DNA of 64,000 nucleotides from Cichorium intybus (Eukaryota > Streptophyta > Magnoliopsida > Asterales > Asteraceae). Position 1 is the first letter of the stretch; every line of letters begins with the position of its first letter. The notes under the pieces are model-generated. The model made no database searches. It saw only the letters and a program-made list of their open reading frames with translations, and was not told the DNA's origin. Below are positions 23,518 through 35,212 of this stretch, one piece after another. The stretch covers positions 18,392,563 to 18,456,562 of the forward strand of contig CM042014.1 in NCBI GenBank assembly GCA_023525715.1, written 5' to 3'. A program made the translations under genes and the position numbers.

Positions 23518-24892
23518 CTAGGTTGAGCACGTGCTTCGCACGGGTTGGATCAGAACTTGGTAAGTAGGTTTTTGAGTTTGGCCAATTACAGTACCTCTAT
23601 GAAGATCACGAATCTGGGTTTTTGATGGTTGGAAAAGCAAGGCGAGGTCAAAACTTTTGGATGGTTCAAAATGCATATAGTTTATACAAACAATTATCAG
23701 ATAGATGCATAAGTTTGTCATTTGATATGCAAAAATTGTACTGATTACACACAACTAAAAGGCAGCCATCTTCATCATGAATTGATACTCGCCATTGCCC
23801 CATTAATTTAGGACCATGCTCATCTTTTGATATGTGGCCACAACTTTTGATGGTGACGTGGAAAAGCAAGGCGAGGTCAAAACTTTTGGATGGTTTAAAA
23901 TGCATATAGTTTATACAAACAATTATCAGATAGATGCATAAGTTTGTCATTTGATATGCAAAAATTGTACTGATTACACACAACTAAAAGGCAGCCATCT
24001 TCATCATGAATTGATACTCGCCATTGCCCCATTAATTTAGGACCATGCTCATCTTTTGATATGTGGCCACAACTTTCTCGTCTGTAAAAAGATTCTGCAC
24101 CCATTAACAATAATTCATGTTACCTAATTCATACATGCACACCATCACTTTCGATTTGCTCAAAAATCCCACCATCAATAACAAAGTTCAAATATTCTAA
24201 AGTTTGACCTCAAAGTCCACAAGACCATGTGCTAGTATTGTACAATTAAAGATGCAATTACCGGTGTTATCTTGTCAAGTTGTTTCTTCTTGGGGTTCAA
24301 AACGTCTTTTGGCTTCCCTTCATGCATGTACCACCATCAAAGCCTCCATTGTTCATTCTTCCACCACCACCTCTCCCGGAACAGCTAACTTTTGAGATGT
24401 GTACAAATACTTACCTCGTAGTTGTGCAGCAGCCCCATCACCGATCCTCCGTTTTCTGTTGTGGGATCGTCTCTGGATCGATTTTGAAATTCGACTTCAT
24501 AGGGGTTGAAGAACCCTAGTCGAGGGGTTGAAAACCCTTAGCGATGGATGGTCAGGAAAGTTGCAGATCGCCATGTCTTTCGAAAGCTCTCTTAGGGTTC
24601 GGTGATCGAAGACCACTGAGGGAGAAGAAGAAGTGGTGGCTAGGGCAAGGAGGCGGCGGAGATATTCAATCGACGGTCATAGAAATCGAGATGCGTTGAA
24701 TCAGAAGATGAGAGAATAGAGGGCCGGTGAGCATGATATGCGAGATTGGGAGAGAGATTGTCTATTTAATTAAAGTAAGGAAAGAGCTGGCGGAAGAAGG
24801 ACCACGTAGTCGACACATGTCAACAGCAGATACCCCAAAAGAACCCCACCCCCCTTTAAACCCGAAAACCCCTACCCCCAAAATCTTCTAGA
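23518..24892 (-). mobile_element. Helitron-like element, minus orientation (3' end seen)
   Basis: On the minus strand the sequence reads CCCGTGCGAAGCACGTGC, a short GC hairpin with a GAA loop, then CTCAACCTAG followed by T. A hairpin a few bases before CTAG at an A/T junction is the hallmark of a plant Helitron 3' end. The 5' end (TC) is uncertain; one candidate is TCTAGAAGATTTTGGGG on the minus strand, starting at 24892 after an A. The interior is unusual, with a 217-bp tandem duplication and GC-rich gene-like sequence at 24410-24760, compatible with captured fragments. No Rep/helicase is present, so it would be non-autonomous. Confidence 0.5.
23631..24076. repeat. Direct tandem duplication, 2 x 217 bp
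   Basis: 23631-23847 is repeated almost perfectly at 23860-24076 (offset 229 bp) with 12 bp between copies. Both copies give the same minus-strand frame (containing MTNLCIYLIIVCINYMHF), which is not a recognised protein. The near-identity implies a recent duplication inside the Helitron-like segment. Confidence 0.95.
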
Positions 24893-26454
24893 TATCGGTT
24901 CATAATTCATCTATATAGTAATGACAAAAAAATGGCGGCATGACAGTAAATTGTGAGAAATTATAACCCATTTGGTAACCTTATTACTTAGCATCATTGT
25001 ATATAAACCTTCTCACTAAGCTTCATACACTCAAACACGCTCATCAAGCTCCAGGAACTCAAAATCAAACCCTAACACCACCATCGTTGCCGCTACCATC
25101 GTCATCGGCCCCACCACGCCGACATCACACCACCGCCTCCTACATCGAACGTTGCCCTCGGATCCTGATGGGTGTAGTGTGATTTGGTCAAATTTGATAT
25201 CGATGCCATCATTATCAATGTCGGCCTAACTATCGCCACCACAACCTACACGTCACACCATAGCATCCTACTGTCGACTTCACTCTCAGATATCTAGTCA
25301 GGTCTAATGTTTGTGGTGCGATTTGGTTAGGTCTGATTTGCATGGTATGATTTCACGCAGAGATATGCATTCATAGCGGTGGAATCGGTGTCGGTTGCCG
25401 ACAGTGGTTCCATTACCCCCATCAAACTAGTTCCACCACCATCGCCTCCTACCCTCGTTGTTCTCTTTTTCTCTAATTTGTTCTCCACTGGAAGAGTTTA
25501 GAGACAGAAGTTCTGAAACCAATATACATACAAGGTGTTTGATGGAATGCCTTAATGAAATATGTAAGGATTTAAACTGTGAATATAATGTAAATTAAAT
25601 TGTAAATGATTGTATTAATTGTGAATAGAGTGTAAATTAAATTGTAAATAGGTGTATTAAACTGCCGATAATGTAAATTAACGAGCGGAAGGGAGCCGCA
25701 CGTTGCTGCGGTTAAGGAAGTCAACAAATTAAAACTACAGGGGTCAAAACTGTAATAATGTTAAACTGGCAAACAAAACTATAAGGACCAAAATTGTAAT
25801 TAATAAAAATTAAAACTATAGGGACTAAAACTATAATTATACAAATTAAAACTACAGGGGTAAAAATTGTAATAAACTAAAGTGGTAAAACTACAGAGAT
25901 AAAAATTGTAATAAACTAAAGTGGTACTGTTCATTCAAGGCAACAATTGTATATATATATATATATAATTTGTGATTTTATTTGTATCTATAATTTATGT
26001 GTGTTTTAGTTGTGTCTAGTTGTTAAAATAAAGCTAATGATAAATCAAGGTCAGAATATGGATCTTGATCAAAACAACACTATTGCTACATGGTGAACTA
26101 CAAGACCGACAATGGAGTCGTGATCATTAAAAAAGCACATTACATGCTTTTGTTTAATATTATATATATTAAACTTCTTGAACCTTCCTTAGAACGAATT
26201 TATACTATGTGTGTAGATGTCCTTGGTTCCTACAAAAAACCCTTAGAAAAATATGAGATTGAAACCCAGGAGTTGTACCTCCTTAGAGGACGTTTTGAGG
26301 ACAAAAGGCTGAGGATCGACAAGCTTTAGACAGACCTAATTTTAGAAATGGATGCTAGAATATTAGCTGAAAGTCAATATGATTTAGTATGAGATCAGTG
26401 AGATCTAGCTAGGAATGATAATGTCTGCCTAAATAATTTAATAGAAAAAGTATA
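24893..26454. other. Spacer with repeats; possible second Helitron-like unit
   Basis: At 24910 a TCTATATAGTAATGAC start follows an A, Helitron-like, and near 25691-25710 there is a small GC hairpin (CCGCA/TGCGG), but no CTRR end was found, so this is unproven. 25730-25930 contains about five degenerate units of AAACTACAGGG..TAAAAATTGTAAT. A short TA run lies at 25950-25967. A 79-codon frame at 26090-26329 has no recognisable domain. Confidence 0.35.
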
Positions 26455-26463
26455 TATTTTTTA

Positions 26464-28752
26464 GACAAAATTATAGTTTTGCTCCCTAATGCATACATGA
26501 TTTTTCAAGTTGGGACAAACTATTGAAAATTCACGATTTGGGTCACTAATGTTTGTGAAAAGCTACAAATTGGTCCCTAGATCGGTTAAAAAGACTAAAA
26601 TGCCATTTTTAATTTTTTTTTTGTTTTTTTTCTGAATTTATTATTTATTGTATTTAATAAAATAAAATGAAAATACACCACACCCCCACCCCATGTTCAT
26701 CCTCTTTCTCATTGTATATGGTGACTTAGCGTTTGTGTTTGTTATTTAATTAGGCCAAATTTCACTCGTATCCTTATAAAACTAACATATTACTTATATA
26801 TCCTTATAAAATTCAAAATTACATATATATCATTCTAAAACTTGAATATTCACTTATATATCCAAATTTGTATTTTAATTTAAATTAATCAAAATTTATA
26901 TTAAAAAAATCATGTAAATTACAAAATACCCTGTAAGTGATTAAATTACCTGATTCGTGGATCTCTCTAAAACCTGATTTCACGTATTCTACCTGATTCG
27001 TGGATCTCTCTTTCTCCTTACCGTCCTTTCTTCTTCCATCTCTCCAACCTGTACTTTGATCTTTATCATTGGGATGTTGATTTCTTGAATCGCAGCTAAG
27101 ATGGAGGATCGGAGCTAGTTGCAGCTGAGATGGGAGGATTCGAAGCAAGCGTAGCTTAAGGCTCGAGATTGGTAAGCACGAGGACGAAATTGGTAAGAAC
27201 AAAATTGGGTCTGATTGGTAGGTAATATTGGTTTTTGAAGCTTACTGTAATCGAAATTGATCTGTTGTTGAAATAATCTGAAGCAGCACCAGTTGTTACA
27301 CAGAGGATCAAGATCAAGGAACACCAAACATAAGGGTAAATCAGTCGAGATCAAGCAGCACCAAACATAAGGGTAAATCTGTAATCCATTTGTTGTTGAA
27401 ATAATCTCCAACCTGCGTTTCTTACTTATTTTGGTTTCTCTCTCAAATCTCATCTCTTTCTCCAAACTGTATACTTGTTACACAGCGGATCAAGATCAAG
27501 CAGCACCAGTTGAACCACGGTTGCATCAGTGAACCGGTTAAGATGAAGCTGCCGATTTCCAAGCATAAGGGTAAATCAGTCAAGCTTTTTCTTTCCATTT
27601 CTTTCTTTGTTCTTACAGTAAGCATCTCCTCTGTTATTGTTAGACGATGACATGAAACATGGAATTTGTTGACTTTTGAGTTAGAAAAAGCTTCCACAAT
27701 CATGCCATGGTGAAATCTTGAATTCAATGACAAGAAACACTGTAACAGTTGCTCTAGATCAGTCTCCTCGAACATCTATTTCTCCATTATCATCTCCATC
27801 ATCGACCTCTTGAAATCTTCGAATGGATCCTCCGATCTCTTCACCACCGCGAAGCTCTCCTTCATCTTCCCCTCCACTTTACAAGATATAATCTTTTTAA
27901 AAACCGACAACCTCGCCGGGGATCCCCATTCAGGCGACATAACAGAACTGCCTCTGCACATCATCATCATCATTCCTCCTCCACCTCCTCCGCCATTGCC
28001 GCCGTGGCCTCGACTGTTGCATTTCGACGACGAGGTTCGCTTTTTGAGTTTGTAACGGTGCGAGAGTGAAATTGGCGCGCATTCACGTATGGTTTCTAGC
28101 TGAGGGTTGAAATCCCTCTTCCTCCCATTCTCTCTCTCTCTCGAACTTGCAACCCCCGATTCCCCTCTCTCTCCTCTGTATGCAAACCTCCACCGATCGG
28201 ACACTCGACCACCACCGGTGCTCCCTCAAACTAATTACCAAAAATCCAAGAAAAATCAATACGCAGACCTTTCAATCATCGGTAAGCAATACTAGTACAT
28301 CTATTTGATCATCGATCAAATTCCAAAAGTAATTGGAGTTGGGATCGCACTTTTGGTGGGTATAGAAGACTTCAAGAACAGATATTGTATGTAATCTATC
28401 TGATCATCGATCTATTTTCACCGGATTAGGAATTAATCCATGCTCGAGTTGTGTGACCCATAAACGCTAATGAAGTGGAACGATCCAAGAAAACACGGAC
28501 TGTACTAACGAGAATGGAGGAGGGCGAGGGGGATGGGGGATTGGATCCATTTTTTTTTTAATTAATAAAATAATTATTTAGTTCAAAGAAAAAGGAAAAC
28601 TAAATAAAAAGGGCAATTTAGTCTTTTTACATGACCCAGGGACCCATTTGTAATTTTTCGCAAACATTAGTGACCCAAACCGTGATTTTCGTATAGTTTG
28701 TCTCAACTTGAAAAATCAGGTATACATTAGGGACCAAAACTGTAATTTTGTC
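26464..28752. mobile_element. Pack-MULE (Mutator) carrying an OVATE gene fragment
   Basis: The ends are inverted: left GACAAAATTATAGTTTTG and, reverse-complemented, right GACAAAATTACAGTTTTG. Similarity continues for about 150 bp (26464-26613 against 28603-28752) at roughly 85 percent. The element is flanked by a perfect 9-bp TSD, TATTTTTTA, at 26455-26463 and 28753-28761, the Mutator signature. No transposase is present. The interior is GC-rich and contains a recognisable OVATE-family coding fragment on the minus strand plus smaller duplicated pieces (for example ACCTGATTCGTGGATCTCTC twice near 26950 and 26990). This is the structure of a non-autonomous Mutator element that has captured host DNA. 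Confidence 0.88.
27443..28204 (-). pseudogene. OVATE family protein (OFP) fragment inside the Pack-MULE
   Basis: Reading from 28204 leftward, the frame encodes a basic, Ser- and Gly-rich N-terminal region, then the start of an OVATE domain (SFAVVKRSEDPFEDFKRSMM). A TAG at 27776-27778 replaces the glutamine normally found before MFE. The same frame then continues with MFEETDLEQLLQCFLSLNSR and HHGMIVEAFS. Beyond AFS (about 27680) similarity to OVATE proteins ends, so the last residues of the domain were not captured. OFPs are plant transcriptional repressors acting with TALE homeodomain proteins. With the nonsense codon and truncated domain this copy should not make a normal repressor; an antisense or siRNA role is possible. 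The family call rests on the domain pattern seen. Confidence 0.85.
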
Positions 28753-28761
28753 TATTTTTTA

Positions 28762-29735
28762 TGTTTAGAGACTTCACGTATCACCATGATTTCCAAATTC
28801 CTTAAAATTACTCTTTAACTCAAAATTCCTCTAGACACAACATTATTCAGAACCTAAGCAATACGTGTGTATCGAAAAATATAACCTCGATAACATTAGA
28901 ACCATGACTAATAACGCTTTGACCAGAGACATTGTCAAAACTGTAACTTGTTGAGAGTTAGTAAATGAGGAAATTGAGATGGAATGTAATCAAAATCAAA
29001 CAAAAGTAGTTGCACTTACTTTACCTACTAACATTAAGACTTTCAAGAAAATTGTTGTAACCAGTCCCCAACCAAATTCTAATTATTATGTTGTCACAAA
29101 CAATCTTGTCAAACACGATGTCAATATTAGTCATTCCATCACATTAATTTCAACATATATTTCTAAGAATAATATCGAAAAAGGACATTAAAATCAAGTC
29201 AATATACTTTTGATCAAAATCAAATTGTTTCTAAAATAACAAGTGAATCAACCTCATCACAGCCTGCTTTTACAAAGGGAAATGTAAAAACCTTAAGTTA
29301 AGAGTCAAGAAAGTCGGTTGAACCACTCTGACATTATCTCTCCAAAAGTCGAAGCTAGGGTTATGGTGACTTCTGAGATCAACAACACGATAAACGTTAT
29401 ATTTTCTGAAAACATGCCTAAGAACCCTAAAACTAAAGCAGTCACTGATTCCGACAAAATAAATTTCATTCGAGAAAAAAAAGGAATTAGATTTATAAAT
29501 CCTAGGATGAGAGGTAGGATAACCACACATCCTTAGATGAAATATTTCGTTGTCAATGGAGCAACAAAAACTATTGTTATTAAACATTCTGCTCAACTCG
29601 CAATTTGCATAATCGCTGTTCTCACTAACACAATTTCCAAGTCACCAGTGACACTGCTGATCTAAAGTTTGTATATCAAAATTTTAAAACTCACACAAAG
29701 ACAATATAAAAGGTTAATGACAACAGAAAGCCCTT
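28762..29735. other. AT-rich sequence, probably the decayed upstream part of a copia relic
   Basis: Short frames (28979-29191, 29318-29536) are Lys/Asn-rich and have no clear domain. Position and orientation suggest ruined gag sequence of the SIRE-like relic that follows, but this cannot be shown here. Confidence 0.3.
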
Positions 29736-30960
29736 ATGTCCCTAGTCAATCAGGAAAAACGAAACTTAGTGACATCAATCATGGTACCTAAGAATCAGAT
29801 AGTTTATGGATGGCGGGACGATGAAAAACACATGACCTTCTGTATACATCTTGTGACAACCAAACCTATACACAAGAAAACTATTACAGTTGACACTAAG
29901 AGTCCCAAAACCCAAATGACACCAAAGTGGGTGAAAGTATGGTACAAAAATTTCCAAACGTCATTTCCATATCTCAACAAATTGCAACTACTGATACTTT
30001 TGCTAAATTTTAGCTTAGTGTTCGAAAATCCATGGGCAGCAGACTTGGGTGCCTAAACTAAATGCTTGGATTTGCAAGCATTGTGCAAAAAGAATCGAGA
30101 TGAAGAATGGTTAATCGACAGTGCCTGATCATTATACATGACGAGCAAATTGGAATATCTACGTGACTTCGGGGCAATCATTGGTGGTAGACATGTTATA
30201 TTTGGAAATCATGCCAATAGAACTATATAGTTGGCTACGTTTTTCTCCTAAATGGAAATTTCACAATAAATTTGGTTTCATATGTCATCAGACTGAAACA
30301 CAATTTAATCAGTGTAGGAAAACTTTGTTGTCCTGTTCATCGTGTGGAATTTGATTATGAGTGCAGTTACATTATGATGAAGAATAAGAACAAATTTCTA
30401 GTCAAATCGATGTGACAATGAACCATGTTTCCACTAGACATCAACCTCATCGATGGAAGACCTCAATTATGTTTATTATCAAAAGCAATTTCAGATGTCT
30501 GTTGGCTATGACACCGAAGACCTGCTATGTTTAATTTCTGGTATATGAAATGATCTTGTTACTGGAGAAATGGTGTGAGGAATGTCTTTCCTCAAGTTTG
30601 ATAACGTACATCTCTATGTTGCTTACGAGTGTGGGAAACATGTGAAAAAGAAACATACACTCATCATTGACTCATCAATCATCAATCCCTCAAAAACTGC
30701 TCTACATAGACCTCTACAGTTCATTAACAGTTGAAACCTGTCTTACAATAAGTATATCCTCGTTACCATGGATGATTATACTTGATTCGTTTAGGTATTG
30801 TCCTTGATAATGAAGTTAGATACCCCCAAGGAACTTACAAATTTCACCATGAAGCTTAAGCTACAGATTAAGTTACTCATTAGAAGAATCATAAGCAACA
30901 ACGAAACTAAATTCAAAAACTCTACTCTCAACAAATTCATGGTTTCCAAGGGTATTAAAC
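29736..30960 (+). pseudogene. Relic of a SIRE/Maximus-like copia gag-pol
   Basis: Fragments in several frames match the order of a copia pol: QQTWVPKLNAW near 30033; protease-like EWLIDSA, a stop, then SLYMTSKLEYLRDF (30103-30165) with GRHVIFGNHA; then integrase pieces near 30590-30960, including an AYECGKHVKKK finger segment, ILVTMDDYT and NNETKFKNSTLNKFMVSKGIK. The last corresponds to the plant copia DNGTEFKN..LVKKGI motif with the catalytic Asp changed to Asn. Multiple stops and frameshifts show great age. Similarity stops abruptly at about 30958. Confidence 0.7.
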
Positions 30961-32590
30961 TATAATACCCCTTATTTAGAATTCCTTTTTGAAATACTAG
31001 TTCATCTCCAAAAGCAATTATCATAATTTTTAAATGAACTTGTAGAATTAAGGTCCCACTTACTAGTTTATCAAACCAATATATAAGTTTCATATTTTGG
31101 GGTTTACAATTCAATATCATCACAAAAGTTCAAGAGAACCACACAAATATGGCCTTCTTAATTTCTAAATGTCCCATAGTAAATCCATAATTTGACTTTA
31201 AGGTGAAATTGGATAATAGAAATAATCCAACTCCAAGTCAAGTTAACAAAAAAATCATCCAAAAAGTTTTTCAAAGATTATTCTCAATAAAGAAATTTTA
31301 GATAATAACATGATACAATGTTATGAGATGATATGCAAGTGCATATAAACGTAATTCCCAAAATTTCTACACTCAAATAAGGTCATTTTAAACTCGAGTC
31401 CAAATGGTTTGGCTATAACAGAGTATGCTAACCACTTTTATCCATTGTCAAAGCTAACTGCTTCCTACAAAGATTTTTAGGGTTGAAATGTAACCATTAA
31501 ACACATCATCCACAAAATGGGTTTGCAAAGTCCATCCCCTAGCTAATATAACTCAAATCAATAACAACGGTAAAAAAATTACTCCTAAATGGTGCTCGGG
31601 CAACACATAAGTCAAGTTCATCCTACATGCAATGCATATGACGAATAAACAAATCAAATTTTAAAAGAATTAAGTTTGTATTTCTAAATGAAAGTCTTTG
31701 TGAATGTTGTATTACATAAGATGCATCAACTATGCAAGTTCAGATAGAGACATATACCCTTGGATTTTAATCACCTCAATAGTAGTACTAGCTTAACGTC
31801 ACTTCTAGGATCTTGTAGTACTTAGTGGTCACCTATCAATACCAAAGGATTGAGCTATAAGTTCCCTAATAGTCCATTAAGTCATTTATTAAGTTCTTAA
31901 TGATGAATATGTAGTTTCATTCCACTTATTTAATCCATAAGACCATAAAAGAGTATTGGCGAAAACTAGACATTGTTTAGACATCATATGAAAAAGTTAC
32001 AAAATTGAGTTTTCTACCTTAGTCAATTACTCGGCCGAGTCAACCCTTCAAAGGAAGGTGATTGTTGCCTACCGTTAAAGTTGTTGTTATGTGTATGATC
32101 AAGGGAGCATAAGAAAAATGATGATTCCATTAAAGTTGTTGTTATGTGTATGATCAAGGGAGCATAAGAAAAATGATGATTCAACACCGATCTTAGCCCT
32201 GGATAAATTTAATTTAGAACAAACATAAGGGTGATCAATTTATAAAATAATAAATATCAAAAATACTATATTAGACTTAATTCTTCTTCAGATGCATATC
32301 ACATTCATAAACAATTTGTCATATGTTTTTTTCATAAGAGAAAAACTAGCTAAATAGTGAAATTCTTATTGAGTCGTATCGTGACTAAGTAGAAACAAAA
32401 AGAAGATGTGCTATATTCATGCGATTACGTCTATTACCTTTATATGACATTATCCAATCACCAACACACTTGCATGTATAACATTGTTTCCTGGTAGTAC
32501 CTAATATTACAACCCCAAGATGATTTTTGGCCTTTAGTCACACCTAACCAAAACTTCATAGTTCTAAATTTGATGATTATCTATATTCCT
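30961..32590. other. AT-rich sequence interrupting the copia relic
   Basis: Begins TATAATACCCC right where the copia integrase relic is cut, reminiscent of a mutated Gypsy LTR end in minus orientation (TGTAAYRCCCC), but no second boundary was identified. Contains a 55-bp tandem duplication at 32073-32182. No gene. Confidence 0.3.
32073..32182. repeat. 55-bp direct tandem duplication
   Basis: 32073-32127 and 32128-32182 are nearly identical head-to-tail copies (TTAAAGTTGTTGTTATGTGT and onward). Non-coding. Confidence 0.92.
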
Positions 32591-32806
32591 AAAGATATGA
32601 TAGTCAGGTCAGGGTAGACGTGTCGACAAAAAGTCACGTTCGAAGGAACAAAGTGATGTTTGTTGTTATCTAAAGATAGGTAGGAAAAGCCTTACATAAT
32701 ATGTCAAATGTTACCAATGTGGTAAAGCATGGTAATGTAAGAGGAATTGTCCTCTATACATTACTAAGCTGAGAAAAGGCAAAGTTGAAAGGTCCAACAT
32801 TTATAG
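32591..32806 (+). pseudogene. copia gag C-terminus relic with CCHC knuckle
   Basis: Around 32699-32790 the plus strand encodes VKCYQCGKAW, a stop, then CKRNCP, followed by a KLRKGKVERSNIYS segment. This is the zinc knuckle and following spacer of a plant copia Gag, with the His codon region mutated to a stop. It is cut at 32806 by an LTR-like sequence. Confidence 0.6.
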
Positions 32807-34745
32807 TGTAACACCCTCCTTAAGGGTAATTGTAAAAAACACATCATTTTTCAAACCCTCGGGTTCTAATTAGACTTATAACTCGTCACATGCAGAAACT
32901 TTGGTTCCAAAACATCTTACTGTGGTTAAATTGGCTTTTAGACACCGTTTTAAAATAAAAATCCTTTGGGTTTTGTTTAAAAATCGTTTCAGAGATTAAG
33001 TTGCATAAATTATATGGTCCAATTTTCAAATGACTTAGTTGATAAAAGAACGAAGTGGTTACAATTTGAATATCATTACATAGTTTAAATGAAACCACAC
33101 AACTTGTGGCCTTTTAAAATTCCAAGCTCTAAATAAGTCATCCTCAGTCATCAACCTAAGTACATGTCAAATAAGTTAGGCAATAGAAATTCCTAATGAG
33201 TCTACCCAGGATCAAGACTGAGAGAGTGGGTGATGACGATCATCATACTAGAGTCAAACCCCCCAAAACATTTTAAAAATACATGTACGTCATAAAAATG
33301 GTTTAAGAGGAAAGTTGTCCCTAAAATCATCTTTGTCAACATTTAAATACATCTTGCAACATCAAAAATCATCATTGGTATAGTTAGGGGCTTATCCCAA
33401 AATCAACGTAGTCAACTTGTCATCATAAAACATCGTTTATATTAAAAATACAATTTCATTATAAAAAACGTAAATTATGCATGTAATGAATGAACATACA
33501 AGCAACCTAATCCCCAAGTCCATCTCAAAGTCTAACTCACATGATGGATACATGGGATCCCAAGCATGGAGGCGTCTTATCTCCATGGTGATGTTATATC
33601 ACGACATATAGGAGTCACCCAACTATGTCCTTGACCCACACATTCATCTTTCCAGGTAACATGTAAACCATCACATATATAACACACGTGAGGTAACCAG
33701 GCACACGTACAAGTGGTGATTATGTAGAAATCTAACAACAACATCTTTCATCTTTCATCTTTAGTCAAGTTTCCATAGATATGAGTGACCACATAGACTC
33801 CCATCCTAAAATGCAATGCAATGCACATCATATGTAGGATGTAAGTTTAAATATCATCTTTTCATCATCTTAGTTTTGAAATCATCTTGGGATTTAAAAT
33901 CTTCTAAAATGCATCTTTGAAAAATGTTGATATGAATACACAATTATACTTGTAATGCAACACATAGCACATAGGATGCATTCAAAACATTTTTAAAACA
34001 ACTTACACAAATATAGTTTAGGGACATATACTCGGGTAAACTCACCTTAGCGTCAACTTAAAAGTTAATGATAATTTGTATAATCTCGTCGTGTCTGGAA
34101 ATATCACGTCCTAGACTTCATCTTCTCCTTCATCCATTTTTCCTGTGATCCAACGTACAAAGATAAATACACAATCAAAAAGTGTCATCATTTACTAACT
34201 TAACTAAAGTTTCAACTGATAATTAATTTTCTGTCAATACGAGGATTGAGCTTAATTGTGCAGTCTAAATATCATTTTAAGCGACCCACCGTGCTTAAAT
34301 CATCATTTAAAATATTATCTCATCGTCTATTAATATTTTATCCAAAAAGTCACGTATGTTTAAAATACATTGTTGTGACTCAAACTTGTTTTAAAATTCG
34401 TAATATCTATAATAATTGCATTTAGACCGATTAAGATTCTATTTTAAATAACTAATTGATTACTTAAAATAAATCATTAGATTTAATTATAAAATTAAAC
34501 CTAATTTCTCTTATTTTTGTTCTATTTAATATCCAACAATTTAAAGCCTAGTATAAAAATAAGTTGAGTCCAATTATTAACCTAAAGAACCCATAAGTTG
34601 AGTCAAATTATTAACCCAAAGAAAAGAATCCATCAGAATTAGGTCTCATTAAGTTGGCCCAACCTAAACGTTCAGCCCAACAAAGATGGTGTATAGCCCA
34701 CTGATTTGTTTACTAACAGCCCAAGGCTAGACCTAAAACGGGTCA
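32807..34745 (-). mobile_element. Gypsy-type LTR (partial or solo), minus orientation
   Basis: Starts TGTAACACCCTCC at 32807 inside the copia gag relic, like the LTR ends of A, B and G as seen on the plus strand. It contains an ACTCACCTTAGCG block (about 34043) matching in position and wording the ACTCACCTTAT block of the A LTR. The right boundary was not found: no TATAG duplicate of 32802-32806 preceded by CA is visible before element B, so the end given is only where AT-rich sequence turns GC-rich. Confidence 0.4.
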
Positions 34746-35212
34746 ACGGGAAGAAATCGAGTTGTTGAAGGTTACCTCCCGGCCGCGAGACACGCCTGGC
34801 CAACGTCGACCCTCAGGCGCGGATCTGAGGTTCACCACCATCGTTCCCGCGGTGGTTTTCTTTCCCATCTTCGTCCATACCTCCGACGACTCATCCTCAA
34901 GGCGAAACCTTCCACATCCGGCGGAGGTTCCATCTTCGGTTATCAGCTCACCGCGATTCCCTCACTGGAGCTGATGGAACTGCCGGATTCTCATTCCCGT
35001 CGTCGACCACTCCTTATCTGATCCACCTCCCCTTATGTTATCGTTGTTCCGCCACTGCAATTTCTATGGTGGCTGGCGCCACCCTCTCCTCCAACGGCAA
35101 GGAGTTAAACACCATTCTCTAACCTTGCTTCATCACTCCGACGGCAATATTCTCGTGGCTATCCCACCCCTCAGACTCAGATTCCACGGTGGCCAGTGGC
35201 TCCGGCCTCGCC
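34746..35212. other. GC-rich gene-like sequence, unidentified
   Basis: Base composition and codon-like texture resemble a plant exon or an LTR leader (CCGGCG, TCCGACG words), but no frame gives a recognisable protein. It probably continues beyond the hAT insertion at 36171-36491 and, after element B, at 47339. Confidence 0.35.

Noticed and set aside
24997..25182. Pro/His-rich 61-codon frame
   Set aside because: Low-complexity composition and no domain; could be part of a captured fragment but unsupported.
24910..25715. Second Helitron in plus orientation
   Set aside because: A plausible TC start and a GC hairpin are present but no CTRR terminus follows the hairpin.
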